Shown: piece after piece, positions 61,473 through 64,000 of the stretch | How positions within the stretch are numbered: the stretch's first letter is position 1 | Layout: each line of letters begins with the position of its first letter | From: CAVONB01 sp963697205 | GTDB lineage: Bacteria; Pseudomonadota; Alphaproteobacteria; Rhizobiales; Hyphomicrobiaceae | NCBI GenBank assembly: GCA_963697205.1 | Contig: CAVONB010000013.1 | Coordinates: 614,593 to 678,592 of the forward strand | Direction of reading: 5' to 3' | DNA length: 64,000 nucleotides | Made by a program: the position numbers and the translations under genes | The notes under the pieces: model-generated | The model's database searches: none | Seen by the model: only the letters and a program-made list of their open reading frames with translations | Told to the model about the DNA's origin: nothing

Positions 61473-62285
61473 CTTTTCCAGCTCCTTCGGCGTCGTGTGC
61501 GCGGGCGGCCGGCCGCGTCCGCGTTTCCGGTCGAGCGCGGCCTTGCGGCGGTAGCTCTCGACGTTCATCTCCAGGATCGTGGCGTGATGGACGAGGCGGT
61601 CGATGGCCGCCAGCGTCATGGCCTGATCGGGGAAGATGCGGCCCCATTCGCCGAACGGCTGGTTGGCCGTGATGAGCAACGATCGCCGCTCGTAGCGCGC
61701 CGCGATCAGTTCGAACAGCACGCTGGTCTCGGCTTGATCCTTCGACACGTAGGCGATGTCGTCGAGGATCAGGAGATCGTAGCGGTCGAGCTTGGCCAGC
61801 GCCGCCTCCAGCGCCAGCTCGCGCCGGGCCACCTGCAATCGCTGCACGAGATCGGTGGTGCGCTGGAACAGGACGCGCCAGCCGCTCTCCACGAGTGCGA
61901 GCCCGATCGCCGCCGACAGATGGCTCTTGCCGCCGCCGGGCGGGCCGAACAACAGCAGATTGGCGCCGTTCTTCAGCCACGCGTCGCCGGAGGCGAGCGC
62001 CATCACCTGGGCTTTCGACACCATCGGCACGCTGTCGAAGTCGAAGGTGGCGAGCGTCTTGCCGGCTGGCAGCCTCGCCTCGGCCATGTGCCGCTCGATG
62101 CGCCGCCGCGTACGGTCGGCGGCCTCGTGCTCGGCGAGTGCGGCCAGGAAGCGGGCCGCCGGCCAGCCTTCCTTGTCGGACTGCGCTGCGAGCTTCGGCC
62201 AGATCGCCTTGACGCCGGGCAGTCGCAACTCGGCGAGCAGCAGCTCGACCCGGGCGGTATCGATGGAGTTGGCTGTGGTGGTCAT
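61461..62285 (-). CDS. istB: IstB-like ATPase of the IS21 element
   Basis: A 274-residue DnaC/IstB-type ATPase that directs IstA to its target. Walker A GPPGGGKSH, Walker B LLILDDIAY, sensor region LLITANQPFGEW. The ATG overlaps the istA stop by four bases. The C-terminal tail is Arg/Lys-rich. Intact, so the element could be active. Confidence 0.95.
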   Translation of the reverse strand: MTTTANSIDTARVELLLAELRLPGVKAIWPKLAAQSDKEGWPAARFLAALAEHEAADRTRRRIERHMAEARLPAGKTLATFDFDSVPMVSKAQVMALASGDAWLKNGANLLLFGPPGGGKSHLSAAIGLALVESGWRVLFQRTTDLVQRLQVARRELALEAALAKLDRYDLLILDDIAYVSKDQAETSVLFELIAARYERRSLLITANQPFGEWGRIFPDQAMTLAAIDRLVHHATILEMNVESYRRKAALDRKRGRGRPPAHTTPKELEKAPD

Positions 62286-63814
62286 GCTGCGATCTCCTCA
62301 TTGGAGTTCGCCGCAATGACCTCGATCGCGGCCAGTTCGTCGTAGACGCCGAGCGGCGCGAGCTCGACGGCGACGCTCGGGATCGCGGCCTCCTCGGGCC
62401 GGAAGCGGGCGCGGAGCGCGGCCAGGTCGGGCAGGCGTCCGGCATCGAGATCGGCGCCGATCGCGTAGGCAAGCTCGGCCTCGCACGCACGCTCGTGCGC
62501 CAACGCCAGAAGCTCGACCGTCACCTTGCAGGCGTGCCGGTCGTCGCCTCGTTCTCTCATGGCCTCGAACGCACGCTTGTACTCGGGCCGCGGAAAGAGC
62601 CGATCGCGATAGACGAGACAGCGCAGCGCCATCGGCTTGCGGCGCAGTGCATGGATGACGTGCCGGTAGTCGACGACATGGCCGCCCTTCGTATCCGACA
62701 CCGGCTGGCCGCGCGGCAGTACCACAACCTGCGTCGCGCCGAGAAAGCATTCGAGCCGGTCGTCGAAGATGCGCACGCGCAGGCGATGCCCGATCAGTCG
62801 CGATGGCACCGTGTAGAAGACGCGCCGCAGGATGAAGCCGCCCGAGGAGGTGACCGGGATCACCTTCTCCTCGAAATCGGCCGTGCGCCGCGGCGGCAAC
62901 TTGCCGAGCGTGCCCCGCTCCAGCTCGATGCGCTTTCGGCTGTTGGCATTGCGGCGCCCGACGATCTCGTCGACGAAGGCACGATAGGCGCCAAGGTCGG
63001 CGAAGTCGCGTGTGCCGCGCAACAGCAGCGCGTCCTCCAGCGCCTGCTTCAGGTGGCCGTGCGCGCTTTCGATCGCGCCGTTCTCGTGCGCGATGCCGGC
63101 GTTGTTGCGCGACGGTGTCATGCCGTAATGGCGCATCAGCGCGGCGTAGCGTGCGGTGAGGTCCTCCTGGGCGTTGGCGTCGAGGTTGCGGAACGCCGCC
63201 GACAGGCTGTCGCTGCGATGCTCCTTCGGCACGCCGCCGAGCGCCCACAGCGCGTTCTGCAGACCCTCCGCCAGCGCCACGAAGCTCTCGCCACCGAGCA
63301 CGACGTGGGCGTGCTCGAAGCCCGAGAATGCGAGCCGGAAATGGTACAACCGGTGATCGAACGGCTGGCCATCGATCGTGATGCCGAGAGCGCTCGTATC
63401 GGTGAAGTCGGACAGCCCCAGCCGCCCGGGTTCGTGCTCCTGTCGGAAGATGACGTCCTTCTCGGGGCCTTCAAGCGCGCGCCACGCCCGAATGCGCCGC
63501 TCCAACGTGCGGCGGATGTTGGGGTTGAGTTCGGGATGCCGCCGGCGCAGCTCGGCCAGCACGCCGATGGCGCGGATGCCGGGCGCGGCTTTCAGGATCG
63601 GCACGATCTCGCCGTCCCAGTACGGCGCCAGCGGATCGGGCCGGCGACGGTCGCGCGGCGCTGCCTTCTGCGACGGTAGCCTCGGATCAGCCTCGATCCG
63701 GTAGGCGCTCGCGGTCGAGAACCCGGCCTTGGCCGCGGCGGCCTCGGGCGAGAGCGTCTGTCGGTAACTCATGTACAGCCTCATCTGGTGGTCGTTGATG
63801 TGGAGGCCGGGCAA
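62282..63814 (-). CDS. istA: IstA transposase of the IS21 element
   Basis: A 510-residue DDE transposase. N-terminal helix-turn-helix (LSPEAAAAKAGFSTASAYRI), then the RNase H fold with Asp in RLGLSDFTD, Asp in HRSDSLSAAF and Glu in GAIESAHGHL. C-terminal part is Arg-rich and beta-strand-rich. It catalyses cut-and-paste or replicative transposition of the element. Complete, with no frameshift. An ATG at the 5' end lies about 190 bases inside the right end of the element. Confidence 0.95.
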   Translation of the reverse strand: MPGLHINDHQMRLYMSYRQTLSPEAAAAKAGFSTASAYRIEADPRLPSQKAAPRDRRRPDPLAPYWDGEIVPILKAAPGIRAIGVLAELRRRHPELNPNIRRTLERRIRAWRALEGPEKDVIFRQEHEPGRLGLSDFTDTSALGITIDGQPFDHRLYHFRLAFSGFEHAHVVLGGESFVALAEGLQNALWALGGVPKEHRSDSLSAAFRNLDANAQEDLTARYAALMRHYGMTPSRNNAGIAHENGAIESAHGHLKQALEDALLLRGTRDFADLGAYRAFVDEIVGRRNANSRKRIELERGTLGKLPPRRTADFEEKVIPVTSSGGFILRRVFYTVPSRLIGHRLRVRIFDDRLECFLGATQVVVLPRGQPVSDTKGGHVVDYRHVIHALRRKPMALRCLVYRDRLFPRPEYKRAFEAMRERGDDRHACKVTVELLALAHERACEAELAYAIGADLDAGRLPDLAALRARFRPEEAAIPSVAVELAPLGVYDELAAIEVIAANSNEEIAA

Positions 63815-63960
63815 GTGATCGATCCCCCTCGTTGTCGAGACGAATCAACAGCTTGGCACCAGCCCTCCCGACCGCCAGACGGGTCTGAAAGGCGCGCCGC
63901 CGGTGAGGGCAGGACTACGGTCGGGCTACGCCCTCCCTTCGTCCCGCCCCCACCGGCAAG

Positions 63961-64000
63961 TTCTCATCCTGATTGACGCTGACTTCTCACCTTGATTGTC
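63961..64000. repeat. right terminal inverted repeat of the IS21 element
   Basis: TTCTCATCCTGATTGACGCTGA and CTTGATTGTC mirror the left-end units at 61331-61370. The window ends inside or exactly at this repeat, so flanking target duplication cannot be checked here. Confidence 0.8.

Larger units (their letters stand above)
61331..64000 (-). mobile_element. IS21-family insertion sequence
   Basis: istA and istB genes overlap by four bases on the minus strand and are framed by inverted repeats. The left end (61331-61370) has GATCTGGATGAGAA and CAATCAGGATGAGAA; the right end (63961-64000) carries their reverse complement. The element fills the window to its last base, and its exact right boundary may lie just beyond. 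About 2.7 kb, as expected for IS21. Confidence 0.9.

Overview
The window is a high-GC alphaproteobacterial chromosome segment, most like Rhizobiales and relatives. This rests on the str/S10/spc/alpha ribosomal gene order with secY-adk, the alpha-type EF-G and ribosomal proteins, a rhodanese-ChrB protein, a Bug-type tricarboxylate receptor and the codon use. No genus can be named from the sequence alone.

Layout. 1-11 kb is metabolic: a diheme cytochrome c, a membrane protein, an aminotransferase, a TTT solute receptor, an LLM flavin monooxygenase divergent from a TetR regulator, a SulP transporter, a dienelactone-hydrolase-like gene and a frameshifted polysaccharide deacetylase. 11-14.3 kb holds rpsD, a secreted hypothetical protein and a TrmJ-type rRNA/tRNA methyltransferase with an unusual N-terminal part. 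14.3-17.4 kb is a glycan cassette with two fucosyltransferase-like genes (GT11 and GT10) around a GT2 enzyme. 17.9-20.1 kb is a monomeric NADP-isocitrate dehydrogenase; a second, dimeric NADP-IDH lies at 34.7 kb.

20.5-33.9 kb is a metal and oxyanion resistance island. It has chrB-chrA plus a GlcG/HbpS protein; a cupredoxin and an EamA transporter with a His-rich tail; a NicO exporter and a DUF6064 protein; and a minus-strand operon of RND adaptor, CusA/CzcA pump, small periplasmic protein, response regulator and histidine kinase. 36.1-38.0 kb is a lipoprotein translationally coupled to a trypsin-like protease.

38.5-58.1 kb is the ribosomal superoperon (rpsL to rplQ, with fusA, tuf, secY, adk and rpoA). 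Its most striking property is a very high density of single-base indels. By hand I place about 70 inserted and about 15 missing bases, and nearly all can be placed between codons or at a wobble base. Only rpsL, rpsJ, rplC and rpsH look untouched. Similar indels occur in cusA and once in the deacetylase, while the other genes are clean. I read this as a consensus or assembly artefact in conserved genes, probably from mixed strains, not as biology, but the codon phase deserves explanation. I annotate these genes as whole genes across their frameshifts.

58.2-60.4 kb holds a D,D-carboxypeptidase and an RlpA lipoprotein. A tRNA-Ser(TGA) follows at 60.6 kb, then a small unknown gene, and an IS21-family insertion sequence (istA/istB with repeated ends) fills the window to its last base.
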